The notes beneath the pieces were generated by a model that was not told where the DNA came from, ran no database searches, and was given only the letters and a program-made list of their open reading frames with translations. The translations under genes were made by a program, and so were the position numbers. Source: Paeniglutamicibacter psychrophenolicus (GTDB lineage Bacteria; Actinomycetota; Actinomycetes; Actinomycetales; Micrococcaceae). From it: DNA of 64,000 nt. This document shows, one piece after another, positions 8,686 through 16,477 of this stretch; position 1 is the first letter of the stretch, and each line of letters begins with the position of its first letter. The stretch lies in NCBI RefSeq assembly GCF_030812255.1, contig NZ_JAUSSH010000004.1:224931-288930 (forward strand), read 5' to 3'.

Positions 8686-9690
8686 GTGGTGACCTTGCTC
8701 CCGGCCCTTCTGCTCTTTGCCCTGTACTTCTATCTGCGCCGCCGGGATCGCCGCATGCTGCGCAACGGCGTGGTCCTGGTGGCCGCCTGCTACCTGCTGC
8801 TGCTCGAGGCGGGCAACCTGGTTTCACGCTGGGTTCCCGGTGCGTCCTATGTCTTCCTGGCCTTGCTGGCCGTGGCCCCGTTGGCAGTGCTGGCGCTGGC
8901 CGCCGCCCTGATCCACAACGGCGTGGTGATGTTCCGCTCCGAGGGCAGGCGATTGGGCAACATGGTCTCCCTGCTGCTGGGCCTGCTGCTGATTGCCCTG
9001 CCGATCCTGGCGGTGGCCCTGGTCCTCACGCTCAACCCCCTGGCTATCGGGCTGGCGGCGCTGCTCTTTTTCCTGTGCAGCTACTTCGGCGTGGTGTTCG
9101 TCGTGTTCCTGGGGTACGCCATCGCCTACGGGCGCATGCCGTTCCGCGAAACGCCGCAGGGAATCGTGGTGCTGGGCTCCCGGCTGATCGACGGCAAGGT
9201 TCCCCCGCTGCTGCGCAGCCGCCTGGACAGGGCCCTGCAGATCTACCGCGACACCTCGCCGAGGCCGCTGCTGATTCCCTCCGGCGGGCAGGGACACGAC
9301 GAGCCGCGCTCCGAGGGAGTTGCCATGGGCGAGTACCTGGTGGCCGCCGGGGCGGCTCCGGGGGATGTCATGGTGGAGGGCAAGGCCGTGAACACCGAGG
9401 AAAACCTGTTGCTCTCCTCCGAGCTGTTTGCGGAGTCGGGCCGCAGCGGCCCGCTGTTGGCGGTGACCAACAACTACCACGTGCTGCGCGCGGCCCTGCT
9501 GGCCCGCAGGCTGCGGATCGACGCCGAGGTGGTGGGTGCCCCCACCGCCAGGTACTACCTGCCCAGCGCCTTCCTGCGCGAATACGTCGCGGTGCTGGTG
9601 GAGCACAAGTGGCTGCACGCGCTGCTGTGCCTGCCCTTCATGGGGTTCACCGCCGTGCTGGTCATGGCGGTCATCGCCAACCAGCGCTGA
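8686..9690 (+). CDS. YdcF/SanA-family (DUF218) membrane protein
   Basis: The 334-residue protein has several hydrophobic helices in its first 150 residues (about 2-12, 25-40, 50-75, 90-115, 120-145) and then a cytoplasm- or envelope-facing DUF218 domain starting at GIVVLGSRL. The domain shows the family pattern: IPSGGQGHDEPRSE, then KAVNTEENLLLS, and VTNNYHVLRA. A last helix closes the chain. Relatives affect envelope integrity and lipid-linked intermediates in other bacteria, but the reaction is not settled. Starts at GTG 8686 or 8689 are both possible; a GATAGT element lies just upstream. Confidence 0.8.
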   Translation: MVTLLPALLLFALYFYLRRRDRRMLRNGVVLVAACYLLLLEAGNLVSRWVPGASYVFLALLAVAPLAVLALAAALIHNGVVMFRSEGRRLGNMVSLLLGLLLIALPILAVALVLTLNPLAIGLAALLFFLCSYFGVVFVVFLGYAIAYGRMPFRETPQGIVVLGSRLIDGKVPPLLRSRLDRALQIYRDTSPRPLLIPSGGQGHDEPRSEGVAMGEYLVAAGAAPGDVMVEGKAVNTEENLLLSSELFAESGRSGPLLAVTNNYHVLRAALLARRLRIDAEVVGAPTARYYLPSAFLREYVAVLVEHKWLHALLCLPFMGFTAVLVMAVIANQR

Positions 9691-9699
9691 CACCACCGG

Positions 9700-10314
9700 T
9701 CACAAGACGCGTTCGGACCGCGCAAAGCGGGAGCGCGTGCCCACCACCAGGTAGATGAGCACGGGCCCGCCAACGCCCAGGGCGGCCTGGGCGAGCCGCG
9801 CCGCGGTGGCGACATCCCTGCCCAGCGCCCCCGGGGCGGTTCCCTTGCGGGGCTGGACCTTGATGCGCAGCCCGGCCTCGGGACCCAACTCCCACACACT
9901 GACGTTGATCGAGACCACGTCGCCGCGCCGGCCCAGGAAGTGGCGCAGCGCCTGTTCCACGGTGCTCTGGGAGATTTCCACCCGGCCGGGCATGGACTCA
10001 TCGGGAATGTACGTGGACAGGTAGTCGCCGCCCCGGCCCCTGCCCTGGACGGCAATCCACCACAGCATCAGCAGGATGGCACAAATCAGCAAGGCGGCCA
10101 CCACGATCCACAGCCAGGAGTCCTTTTGGCCCGGCAAGGTGGTCTCGGCCAGCATCGCGTCGAACCACGCGCCGAGGCCCGAGGCCACGTTCCGCCATCC
10201 GCGGGCGTAGCCCTCGGAGATCGCGACCAGCAGCGTGTTCAGGCCGCCGGCCAGCAGCAGCAGGCCCAACAAGGACAGGACCATCCTGTTGAGAAGTCTC
10301 GGGGTCCGGTTCAT
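9700..10314 (-). CDS. amaP: Alkaline-shock membrane anchor protein (AmaP-like)
   Basis: The 204-residue protein has two N-terminal membrane helices (about 11-33 and 68-88) and a cytoplasmic part that ends with a basic tail. In Firmicutes AmaP tethers the Asp23 protein to the membrane; the layout and the gene context match here. It is the last gene of the five-gene Asp23 operon and its start overlaps the previous stop by 4 bases. Function is inferred from context and topology, since sequence similarity between phyla is weak. Confidence 0.7.
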   Translation of the reverse strand: MNRTPRLLNRMVLSLLGLLLLAGGLNTLLVAISEGYARGWRNVASGLGAWFDAMLAETTLPGQKDSWLWIVVAALLICAILLMLWWIAVQGRGRGGDYLSTYIPDESMPGRVEISQSTVEQALRHFLGRRGDVVSINVSVWELGPEAGLRIKVQPRKGTAPGALGRDVATAARLAQAALGVGGPVLIYLVVGTRSRFARSERVL

Positions 10315-10886
10315 TGCCCGACCACCCCGCGTTCGGCAACCCGCAGGTAGACCCGCGGAGCCGGTTCCACCAGGTTCAGCCGCAGCTCGTCCTCCAGGCC
10401 GGCAACGACCGCAGCCGGGTTGACCGGGGTGCCCGATGTCGGGCTGAGCTGCACCTCGACGCGTTCGCCGTTCACCGTGACCAGCACCTGCCCCGGGCCG
10501 ACGCCGGCTTCCGCCCGTGCCCGGCGGGCCAGCGAGGCGGCCAACACCTGGTCGTCGACAATGAGGATTGCATCCTCACAGGCCAGGGCGTGCCGTGCGC
10601 GCCTACCGCGGCGCAGCCCGTGCACCAGAAGCAGCAGGCCAAACAGGGCCGAGGCCAGTCCGATGGCCGCCAGCCCGGCAGGCGGCAGGCTCCCAGGAAG
10701 GGTGGAAATCCAGAGCCACCAGGTTTCCGGGGTGGCCACCAGGGGCTCCTGCCCCAGGGCCTTGAGTGCCGCTTCAAAGAGGGCATAAAGGCACACCAGG
10801 ATGACCAACGCGGCCGCGGCGATCGCTGCGGGAGAGCGCCCGCTGGTCAACTCGCGCTCACGGATGCCCCCTGGCTGCTCCTGCAT
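10311..10886 (-). CDS. Two-helix membrane protein of the Asp23 operon (DUF6286-like)
   Basis: This 191-residue protein has two membrane helices (about 19-40 and 70-93) followed by a soluble domain of about 90 residues. The domain is rich in beta-prone segments such as GQVLVTVNGERVEVQLS. The layout mirrors that of the AmaP-like neighbour, suggesting the two are distant relatives or partners. It overlaps both neighbours (TGATG before, 4 bases after). The DUF assignment is by recall of the family layout and needs a profile search. Confidence 0.65.
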   Translation of the reverse strand: MQEQPGGIRERELTSGRSPAAIAAAALVILVCLYALFEAALKALGQEPLVATPETWWLWISTLPGSLPPAGLAAIGLASALFGLLLLVHGLRRGRRARHALACEDAILIVDDQVLAASLARRARAEAGVGPGQVLVTVNGERVEVQLSPTSGTPVNPAAVVAGLEDELRLNLVEPAPRVYLRVAERGVVGQ

Positions 10887-11248
10887 CAGTGTCTCCCCTG
10901 GGTCTGGTCCACGATGCCGGTGACGCGCACATCCACTCGGCTGACCAGGGAACCGGTAAGTGCGGTGAATTGCTCGCCAATGCCCGCGCGCTTCTCGCGC
11001 ACCCGTTCAAGCACCGTGCCGCGGGCCATGCCGCCGGCATCCGTGAGCGGCACCGGCAACTGGATGAACAAGGCCAGGTAGCCGGCGTCGTCACGCAGGA
11101 ACGCCCTCACCAGGGACGGCTCGACACCAAAGGCATCGGCCGCCACCGCACGCGCCGTGCCGGCCAGCGCCTGGGCGCTGACCCGGGTGTAGCCCGCGCG
11201 CGGGGGAACCCCCGGATCGCGCAGCGTGGCAGGGGGCTGCTGGCTCAT
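10886..11248 (-). CDS. Small Asp23-operon protein of unknown function
   Basis: The 120-residue soluble protein starts at ATG 11248, which overlaps the preceding stop as ATGA. It contains a central segment VRAFLRDDAGYLALFIQLPVP and ends SRVDVRVTGIVDQ, a beta-alpha-beta pattern like that of Asp23/Gls24 proteins. It may be a second, shortened Asp23-like subunit. No catalytic motif is seen. The coupling to the other four genes is the best clue to its role. Confidence 0.65.
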   Translation of the reverse strand: MSQQPPATLRDPGVPPRAGYTRVSAQALAGTARAVAADAFGVEPSLVRAFLRDDAGYLALFIQLPVPLTDAGGMARGTVLERVREKRAGIGEQFTALTGSLVSRVDVRVTGIVDQTQGRH

Positions 11249-11436
11249 GACGAGGATCGTCGACCGGTCAGCGCGTCCCGGATCGCACGCATGTCGACCC
11301 GTCCGCCGGCGACCCGGGCAACCAAGGCGCCGATCGCCATGAACAGAGCCATGAGCAGGAACCCGCCCAGGCCGTGGGCCAGCGCCGCCCAGGCCAGGAT
11401 GGCTCCCAGGAGCGCACCAATCAGTGTGGGTTTCAT
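11245..11436 (-). CDS. Small membrane protein, DUF2273-like
   Basis: This 63-residue protein is almost entirely hydrophobic for its first 45 residues, with two helices and a glycine-rich turn, then a short basic tail (DALTGRRSSS). DUF2273 proteins of this size are regularly found in Asp23 operons. It overlaps both neighbouring genes by 4 bases. A role as a membrane anchor or spacer for the Asp23 complex is inferred. Confidence 0.7.
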   Translation of the reverse strand: MKPTLIGALLGAILAWAALAHGLGGFLLMALFMAIGALVARVAGGRVDMRAIRDALTGRRSSS

Positions 11437-11870
11437 GCCTGTTCCTCCACCGTCGCATCGCGACGTTTCTCGGATCCCGCAACGGAGACGGGAATGTGGA
11501 CATCGCCGATTTCGATATTAACCTCAATGACCTCGAAGTCGGTTAGGTCCTGGACGGCATTGAATACCGCTTCACGCACCGCGGCGGCCAGGTCGTGCAG
11601 GCGGATCCCGTAGTTCGCCGTGAGCACCAGGTCGATGGCAACTTGCCGGGTCCCCACTTGGACGCTGACCCCGTGGGCCGGCTCCTGGGGCGATCCCACC
11701 GCACCGCGCAGGGCGCCCAAGGCCCGCGAGGTGCCCAATCCCAGGGAATGCACCCCCGGAATTGCGCGGGCCGCGGCGGCTGCAACCTTTGCCACGGCAA
11801 GGTCGGTGATCCTGGTGGTTCCGCTGGCTTCCGTTTCGGGCAGGTTGTGCACCGTCAGTTCATGATCCAC
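11433..11870 (-). CDS. Asp23/Gls24-family envelope stress protein
   Basis: First gene of the operon, 145 residues. The Asp23 domain is clear: TRITDLAVAKVAAAAARAIPGV, then LGLG and the conserved beta strands VQVGTRQVAIDLVL and VEVNIEIGDVHIP. GTG 11870 was chosen because GAGAGG lies 9 bases ahead; an upstream in-frame GTG at 11897 lacks such a site. The family forms a membrane-associated layer that responds to envelope or alkaline stress in Firmicutes. In actinobacteria its role has been little studied. Confidence 0.85.
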   Translation of the reverse strand: MDHELTVHNLPETEASGTTRITDLAVAKVAAAAARAIPGVHSLGLGTSRALGALRGAVGSPQEPAHGVSVQVGTRQVAIDLVLTANYGIRLHDLAAAVREAVFNAVQDLTDFEVIEVNIEIGDVHIPVSVAGSEKRRDATVEEQA

Positions 11871-12049
11871 GATTCCGGTCCTCTCTGCGCTCGCCACACG
11901 GCACTCGGCGTACGTCCCCAGCCTACAACTGAACGTGACGCATATCGCAAGAATTGTCAGGTGGGCGGGGACTCCGCCGCCCTTGGGGCCGGATGCGGGG
12001 CCCTTCCCGCCGGAAGCCGCCGTCGCTGGCCGCGATTCTTGTTAAAGCA

Positions 12050-12077
12050 AAAACCCCCTTGTTTCCAAGAGGGTTTT
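12050..12077 (-). terminator. Terminator of the tRNA Glu-Asp-Phe operon
   Basis: On the minus strand a stem of AAACCCTCTTG with a GAAA loop pairs to CAAGGGGGTTT and continues into a T run. It begins just past the CCA end of tRNA-Phe, so it should end the three-tRNA transcript. Confidence 0.8.
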
Positions 12078-12080
12078 AGA

Positions 12081-12156
12081 TGGTGGCTCCGACCGGCGTC
12101 GATCCGGTGACCTTTCGATTTTCAGTCGAACGCTCTACCAACTGAGCTACAGAGCC
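12081..12156 (-). tRNA. tRNA-Phe (GAA)
   Basis: The minus strand folds as a full cloverleaf: acceptor GGCTCTG/CGGAGCC, D arm with AGCTCAGTTGGTAGAGC, and the anticodon loop CTGAAAATC carrying GAA. The CCA end is encoded (12081-12083). It is last in the Glu-Asp-Phe operon. Confidence 0.96.
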
Positions 12157-12212
12157 TGGCATCATCAGGCAAGATGATCACCGAGATCCTCCGGCGAACC
12201 AGAAAACCAAAG

Positions 12213-12286
12213 CGACCCTGACGGGACTTGAACCCGCGACCTCCGCCGTGACAGGGCGGCGCGCTAACCAACTGCGCTACAGGGCC
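12213..12286 (-). tRNA. tRNA-Asp (GTC)
   Basis: A 74-base cloverleaf on the minus strand with acceptor GGCCCTG/CAGGGTC, discriminator G, D arm GCGCAGTTGGTTAGCGC and anticodon GTC. The CCA end is not encoded. It is the middle gene of the three-tRNA operon. Confidence 0.96.
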
Positions 12287-12366
12287 TTACTCGCGAAGTC
12301 TCCCTCGCTCACAAGACAAGAACTCTACCAGAGCTTTTCGCTCGTGCAAAATCCGCATTTCATGCG

Positions 12367-12439
12367 TACCCCCAACGGGATTCGAACCCGTGCCGCTGCC
12401 GTGAAAGGGCAGTGTCCTAGGCCGCTAGACGATGGGGGC
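12367..12439 (-). tRNA. tRNA-Glu (TTC)
   Basis: A 73-base cloverleaf on the minus strand with acceptor GCCCCCA/TGGGGGT, anticodon TTC in CCTTTCACG and T arm GGGTTCGAATCCC. CCA is not encoded. It is first in the operon, 46 bases downstream of a clear -10 box. Confidence 0.96.
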
Positions 12440-12484
12440 CAGGAACCTCTGCCGTGGATTTCTCCGCAGCAGTGGACTCAAACA

Positions 12485-12513
12485 ACTATAGAGGTAAATT
12501 TCCCACCGCGCAA
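12485..12513 (-). promoter_or_regulatory. Promoter of the tRNA Glu-Asp-Phe operon
   Basis: On the minus strand a -35 TTGCGC (12508-12513) and a -10 TATAGT (12485-12490) are separated by exactly 17 bases, and the first tRNA starts 46 bases further on. This is the cleanest housekeeping promoter in the window. Confidence 0.75.
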
Positions 12514-12622
12514 AACGAACCGTTCGAGAGCCCAAAATGCGACCCCCGTCACCCTGATTTCCACGTCCCACCTCACCAAACCGCTTGCCCCGCCGGGAGT
12601 TGCTCTCGGTAGAGTGCAAGGC

Positions 12623-12994
12623 ATGGGGTACGAAATGACCGACGATGAATTTGAGCTTGTGGCCGAGCGCGCCCTGGATGAAATCCCGGAGGCCCTGCTT
12701 TCGATGATGGAAAACGTCGCCATCTTCATCGAGGACGCCTACAAGCCATTGCCGGGCGAGGACCCGGGCACCAAACTACTTGGCCTCTACGAGGGGACGG
12801 CACTGACCGAGCGCGACTCGGGATGGGGCGCCGGGGCGATGCCGGACCGCATCACGATCTTCAAAGATGCAATCCTGGAAATATGCACCTCGGAAAAGCA
12901 GGTGGTCGAAGAGGTTGGCATCACGATCGTTCACGAAATCGCCCACCACTTCGGCATCGACGACGATCGGCTGCACGAGCTCGGGTGGGGCTGA
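12623..12994 (+). CDS. Metallopeptidase-family (zincin-like, DUF1025) protein
   Basis: The 123-residue protein carries the zinc-binding HEIAHH motif followed by FGIDDDRLHELGW, the complete signature of the small minimal-zincin family. The N-terminus MTDDEFELVAERALDEIP is also typical. The start at ATG 12623 has a TAGAGT element 7 bases upstream and no Shine-Dalgarno, so the message is probably leaderless; a start at 12635 is also possible. Proteolytic activity of this family is predicted but poorly documented. A hairpin terminator follows the stop directly. Confidence 0.85.
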   Translation: MGYEMTDDEFELVAERALDEIPEALLSMMENVAIFIEDAYKPLPGEDPGTKLLGLYEGTALTERDSGWGAGAMPDRITIFKDAILEICTSEKQVVEEVGITIVHEIAHHFGIDDDRLHELGWG

Positions 12995-13010
12995 CGGGCG
13001 GTTTCGCCCG
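12995..13010 (+). terminator. Terminator after the zincin-like gene
   Basis: CGGGCG-GTTT-CGCCCG forms a 6-bp stem immediately after the TGA stop, followed by AAAATTT. The stem is short but very GC-rich and well placed. Confidence 0.6.
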
Positions 13011-13348
13011 AAAATTTCCTGCGGCTTTCCCCGACAGTGGCCCCTTGGCGCATCGCCCCCGGCCAGCCCGGCGTTTCGACAATCCGAAATGTAACGAAAC
13101 GGTCTCGGAAATCGCCCAAAATCACCGTTTCTCGCGAAACGGGGCTCGACAAACCCCGAAAGCTCCCGCATTATCGTTATGCATTCGTTGCATAAGCCAC
13201 CCCCGCACACTCCCACCTTCATCTTGGGGATGCAGTACAGCCCGTGACCATTTTCGCTAATTGACCCCGGCAGGCCCATCCTGCTTCGGGTTGCCCGGCC
13301 ACGAATCAACCACCTGGTTGGACTGCAAGGCAGTTAGGAACCCCCTTC
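13011..13348 (+). promoter_or_regulatory. Structured leader/regulatory region of the first NlpC/P60 gene
   Basis: This 338-base gene-free stretch holds several inverted repeats: CGTTTCG at 13068-13074 facing CGAAACG at 13095-13101, a perfect hairpin CCGTTTC-TCGC-GAAACGG at 13125-13142, and TTATGCA-TTCGT-TGCATAA at 13177-13195. A further CAACC-ACCT-GGTTG repeat lies near 13308-13321. The density suggests operators and/or a structured 5' leader. Other actinobacterial NlpC/P60 genes can carry c-di-AMP riboswitches or MtrA sites, but I could not match either consensus here. Confidence 0.45.
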
Positions 13349-14461
13349 ATGTCCATCCTCAAAAGCGTGGTCGTCGTGACCAGCGCAGCACTCATTGCCT
13401 CCGGCGCGTTGACCGCCAGCAGTGCACCGGCACCAACTGCCGGCCGCACCGCACAGCACCACGCTGCGTCCCCCGAACAGCTCAATCCGGGCCCGCTGGC
13501 CGCCATCACCAAGTCCATGGCAGCCGCCCAGCTCTCCCCCGCGAAGACCACAGAGGCCCTTGAGAAGCAGCTGGCCACCGTCCGCGCGGCCCTCCAAGAC
13601 GCCGAGGCGGCAACACTTGAGGCCACGGAGAACGCCGTGGCCGCGGAAGAGGCCGCCACGCAAGACCGGACCACGGCAGCTTCCCTAGCCGGAACCTCCC
13701 TGGCAGCCCTGGGCCGGAGCCAGGCCCAGGTCCAACAGCTGGAGTCCGCAAGGCTCGCCCACACCGCCCAGGGGCTCTTCGACCAGGCCGAGCTGCGACT
13801 CAATGCCAAGCATGAGGATCTGGTCGAGGCGTCCGCGGCGCTGCGCAAGACCTCGGTTGCCCGAGAAAGTGCGCGGCTTGCCAGGCAGTCCGAATCCCGC
13901 GAGGAGGCCGAACTCATCGCCGCGCTGGAGGACTCCGAATCCAACGTCGCCGAACCGGTGAATGATCCGGCGCTGGATCCCGAGACGCTCGAAAGCACCC
14001 AGGTGGCCATCGGCGCGCTCGGCACCGCCTCCGTGGCCACCGCCGCCATCCAGGTTCCCACCAAAAAACTGACGCGGACGGCCCGAATCAAGAAGTCCGT
14101 CAAGTGGGCCAAGAAAATCGCCAAGAACAACAAGTACAAGTACCGCTATGGTGCCACCGGCCCGCGGTACTTCGATTGCTCCGGCTACGTGGGCAAGGCA
14201 TTTGCGAAGGGCGGGAAGAAGCTCAAGCGCACCTCCAGCGCCCAGTACAAGGCGGCGCCCAAGAAGGTGAAGCTGTCGAAGCTGAAGAAGGGTGACCTGG
14301 TGTTCTGGTCGTCCAACCGCGGCCGGTCCTTCTACCATGTGGCCATGTACGTCGGAAACGGCAAGATCGCCCATGCCCGCAACCCCAAGGCCGGTATTTC
14401 CGTAACCAGGTTGAATTATGCGGGCATGCGCAATATCTACAAGTACGCAGGCCGCTACTGA
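13349..14461 (+). CDS. Secreted NlpC/P60 peptidoglycan endopeptidase
   Basis: The 370-residue protein has a signal peptide (about 1-25, ending near ALTASSA), a long alanine- and glutamate-rich coiled coil (about 50-200), a lysine-rich linker (TARIKKSVKWAKKIAKNNK) and a C-terminal NlpC/P60 domain. The catalytic cysteine is in FDCSGY, the histidine in FYHVAMYVGNG, and a further conserved histidine in AHARNP. It should cut peptide stems in the cell wall during growth or division. The unusual basic linker may bind wall polymers. A paralogue follows at 14743. Confidence 0.9.
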   Translation: MSILKSVVVVTSAALIASGALTASSAPAPTAGRTAQHHAASPEQLNPGPLAAITKSMAAAQLSPAKTTEALEKQLATVRAALQDAEAATLEATENAVAAEEAATQDRTTAASLAGTSLAALGRSQAQVQQLESARLAHTAQGLFDQAELRLNAKHEDLVEASAALRKTSVARESARLARQSESREEAELIAALEDSESNVAEPVNDPALDPETLESTQVAIGALGTASVATAAIQVPTKKLTRTARIKKSVKWAKKIAKNNKYKYRYGATGPRYFDCSGYVGKAFAKGGKKLKRTSSAQYKAAPKKVKLSKLKKGDLVFWSSNRGRSFYHVAMYVGNGKIAHARNPKAGISVTRLNYAGMRNIYKYAGRY

Positions 14462-14490
14462 TCGGAACCGCTTGGCGGCGCACGGCGACA

Positions 14491-14529
14491 CCCCGCACTG
14501 ACCTTGGACAACACGGCTTCGGTGCGGGG
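14491..14529 (+). terminator. Probable terminator after the first NlpC/P60 gene
   Basis: CCCCGCAC at 14491-14498 pairs perfectly with GTGCGGGG at 14522-14529, 30 bases after the stop. There is no long T run, so termination strength is uncertain. Confidence 0.5.
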
Positions 14530-14573
14530 CGTTGTCTCGGAATAGCCTGCATATTAAGATCGAATTAAGGAAT

Positions 14574-14591
14574 AATTACACCGTTGTAATT
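14574..14591. promoter_or_regulatory. Inverted repeat upstream of the second NlpC/P60 gene
   Basis: AATTACA-CCGT-TGTAATT is a perfect 7-bp inverted repeat in the most AT-rich part of the window, 152 bases ahead of the gene at 14743. It may be an operator for a dimeric regulator. The region 14462-14742 contains no gene. Confidence 0.45.
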
Positions 14592-14742
14592 GAAGTTATT
14601 GATGTGGCTGCTGTTGCCAGTGTGAATAGGTATCCCATAGGGTGCTATAGGAAGCAGCGATCAGGCCGCACCGTTCAGGCCGTATTTCTCGCATTGGTTG
14701 CGAGACTTGCAAACCGATCGCCGCGGTAAGGATCAACACGGC

Positions 14743-16395
14743 ATGGCAATCAGGGAAACATTGGGCGTCGCCGCCTGCTCAATTGCATTGGCAGCCACGT
14801 GCTTTACGGGCGGGCTCCCCGCCGCAGCGGCAACGCTGGGCGCACCAAGCAGCATCGCGGCGCAACCCAACACCGTGGGCACCGCACTGCCTACCCAAGC
14901 CCAGCTGGAAGCAGCCAAGTCAGATCCCGAGGCCCTCAGCGCCCTGGTCGATCAACTTGAATCCGAAATCGAATCCGGCCGCCAGCGCATCATCACCGCC
15001 GAGGCCGCCGCCTTGGACGCCCAGGACATCCTGCTGGACGCGGACCAGCTCCTGGCCGAACGCACCCAAGCGGCCGACGAAGCCAAGACCGAGGCAGAGA
15101 AGGCCACCGAGTTCCTGCTTTCGAGCAAGAAGGATGTCGGGGCCCTGGCCTCGGACCTGTACCGCAACGGCGGCGTCAACCCCGGCGTGGTGACCCTGTT
15201 GGAGGACAGCAAGGACAACGACGTCCTGTACAAGGCCTCCACCATGGACGCCCTGAGCGCCAACCGCACCATGACCGTGAGCAATGCCGAGGACGCGGCA
15301 GCACTGTGGACGGCGTGGCAGGACTATGCAGCGGCGGCCGCGGAAGCCGCCGACGAGGCCACCTCCGCCCAGCGCACCGCGGCCGCCAAGGCCACGACCA
15401 CCCTTTCCAGCTACCAGGACTCCATCGCGCCACAGGAACAGCTCCGTGAGCAGCTCATTGGGCAGCTGGCCTTCCTGCACGAGGTCGACGCGGCCAAGGA
15501 AGCCGAGCGCATTGCCGCCAAGGAAGCGGCAGCCGAAGCCAAGAAGCTCCAGGAGCTGATCGACAACGCGCCGCAGGCCAAGCCGCTGGAGACCCAGCAA
15601 AGCAAGGCGCCTGAGATCAAGCCGCTTGCCGCCCCGCCGAAGGTTCCCACCGAGCGTCCGCAGGGCCAAACCCTGGTCCCCAAGGCCTCGGTGCCCAAGG
15701 CCCCCCAGCTGACCGTCGCGGTTCCGCCCAGGGCCCCCGAGTCGGCCCCTGCCCCGAAGCCCGAGACGACGCAGGCACCGAAGCCGACGCCCAAGCCCGA
15801 GTCCCCCAAGGAAACGGCCAAGCCCAAGCCCGAGGCGACGCAGGCACCTAAGCCGGCTCCCAAGCCCAAGGAGACGGCCAAGCCCGAGGCACCCAGGGAA
15901 ACGGCCAAGCCGAAGCCCAAGCCAAGCGCTACGCCGAAGCCACCGACGATCGCTCCGCAGGCCCCGAAGGAATCGGTCAAGCCCAAGCCCGAACCCGAGA
16001 CTTCGGCGCCGCAATCGTCGCGCAACTACAACGCCGCCTTCGCCTGGGGCCGCATGATCGCCAACGACGATTCCAAGCAATACAGGTACGGCGCCAACGG
16101 CCCGGACTTCTACGACTGCTCGTCATTCGCGCAGGCGGCCTATTCCAAGTCGGGCATCAGCCTGCCCCGGAGCTCCTCGCAGCAATACGCCGCGGCCCCG
16201 ACCAAGGTCCCGATCAGCCAGCTGCGCCGAGGTGACCTTGTGTTCTCCTCGTCCAACGGCGGCAATTCGTTCTACCACGTCGCCATCTACCTGGGCGGTG
16301 GACAGGTCCTGCATGCACGCAACCCCAACAGCGGCATCTCCGTGACCCCGTTGAGCTGGGTCAACAACCTGCATCCCTACGCGGGACGCTACTAG
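14743..16395 (+). CDS. Secreted NlpC/P60 endopeptidase with coiled coil and Pro/Lys-rich linker
   Basis: The 550-residue protein has a signal peptide (about 1-30), a coiled-coil region (about 50-280), a 150-residue linker built of short KPE/APKP-type repeats (about 285-425) and a C-terminal NlpC/P60 domain. The active site shows YDCSSF and FYHVAIYLGGG, with a third polar residue in LHARNP. The overall layout resembles RipA-type and PcsB-type hydrolases, where the coiled coil holds the enzyme off until a divisome partner binds. The linker probably spans the wall. AAGGA lies upstream of the ATG. Confidence 0.9.
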   Translation: MAIRETLGVAACSIALAATCFTGGLPAAAATLGAPSSIAAQPNTVGTALPTQAQLEAAKSDPEALSALVDQLESEIESGRQRIITAEAAALDAQDILLDADQLLAERTQAADEAKTEAEKATEFLLSSKKDVGALASDLYRNGGVNPGVVTLLEDSKDNDVLYKASTMDALSANRTMTVSNAEDAAALWTAWQDYAAAAAEAADEATSAQRTAAAKATTTLSSYQDSIAPQEQLREQLIGQLAFLHEVDAAKEAERIAAKEAAAEAKKLQELIDNAPQAKPLETQQSKAPEIKPLAAPPKVPTERPQGQTLVPKASVPKAPQLTVAVPPRAPESAPAPKPETTQAPKPTPKPESPKETAKPKPEATQAPKPAPKPKETAKPEAPRETAKPKPKPSATPKPPTIAPQAPKESVKPKPEPETSAPQSSRNYNAAFAWGRMIANDDSKQYRYGANGPDFYDCSSFAQAAYSKSGISLPRSSSQQYAAAPTKVPISQLRRGDLVFSSSNGGNSFYHVAIYLGGGQVLHARNPNSGISVTPLSWVNNLHPYAGRY

Positions 16396-16417
16396 GCACG
16401 AAGCCAGCCAGCCCACC

Positions 16418-16462
16418 ATGAGTGAGGGCGCTGCAACCGTTGGTTGCAGCGCCCTCACTCAT
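16418..16462. terminator. Bidirectional terminator, perfect 21-bp stem
   Basis: Two perfectly complementary 21-base arms (16418-16438 and 16442-16462) are separated by a 3-base loop. It lies between the convergent NlpC/P60 and universal stress protein genes and can stop transcripts from both sides. Confidence 0.85.
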
Positions 16463-16477
16463 TGGACGGGGATCGGC

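Noticed and set aside
13011..13348. c-di-AMP (ydaO-type) riboswitch ahead of the first NlpC/P60 gene
   Set aside because: The family often carries one, and disA is in the window, but I could not find the conserved GGGGGAACC-type core. A covariance-model hit would overturn this.
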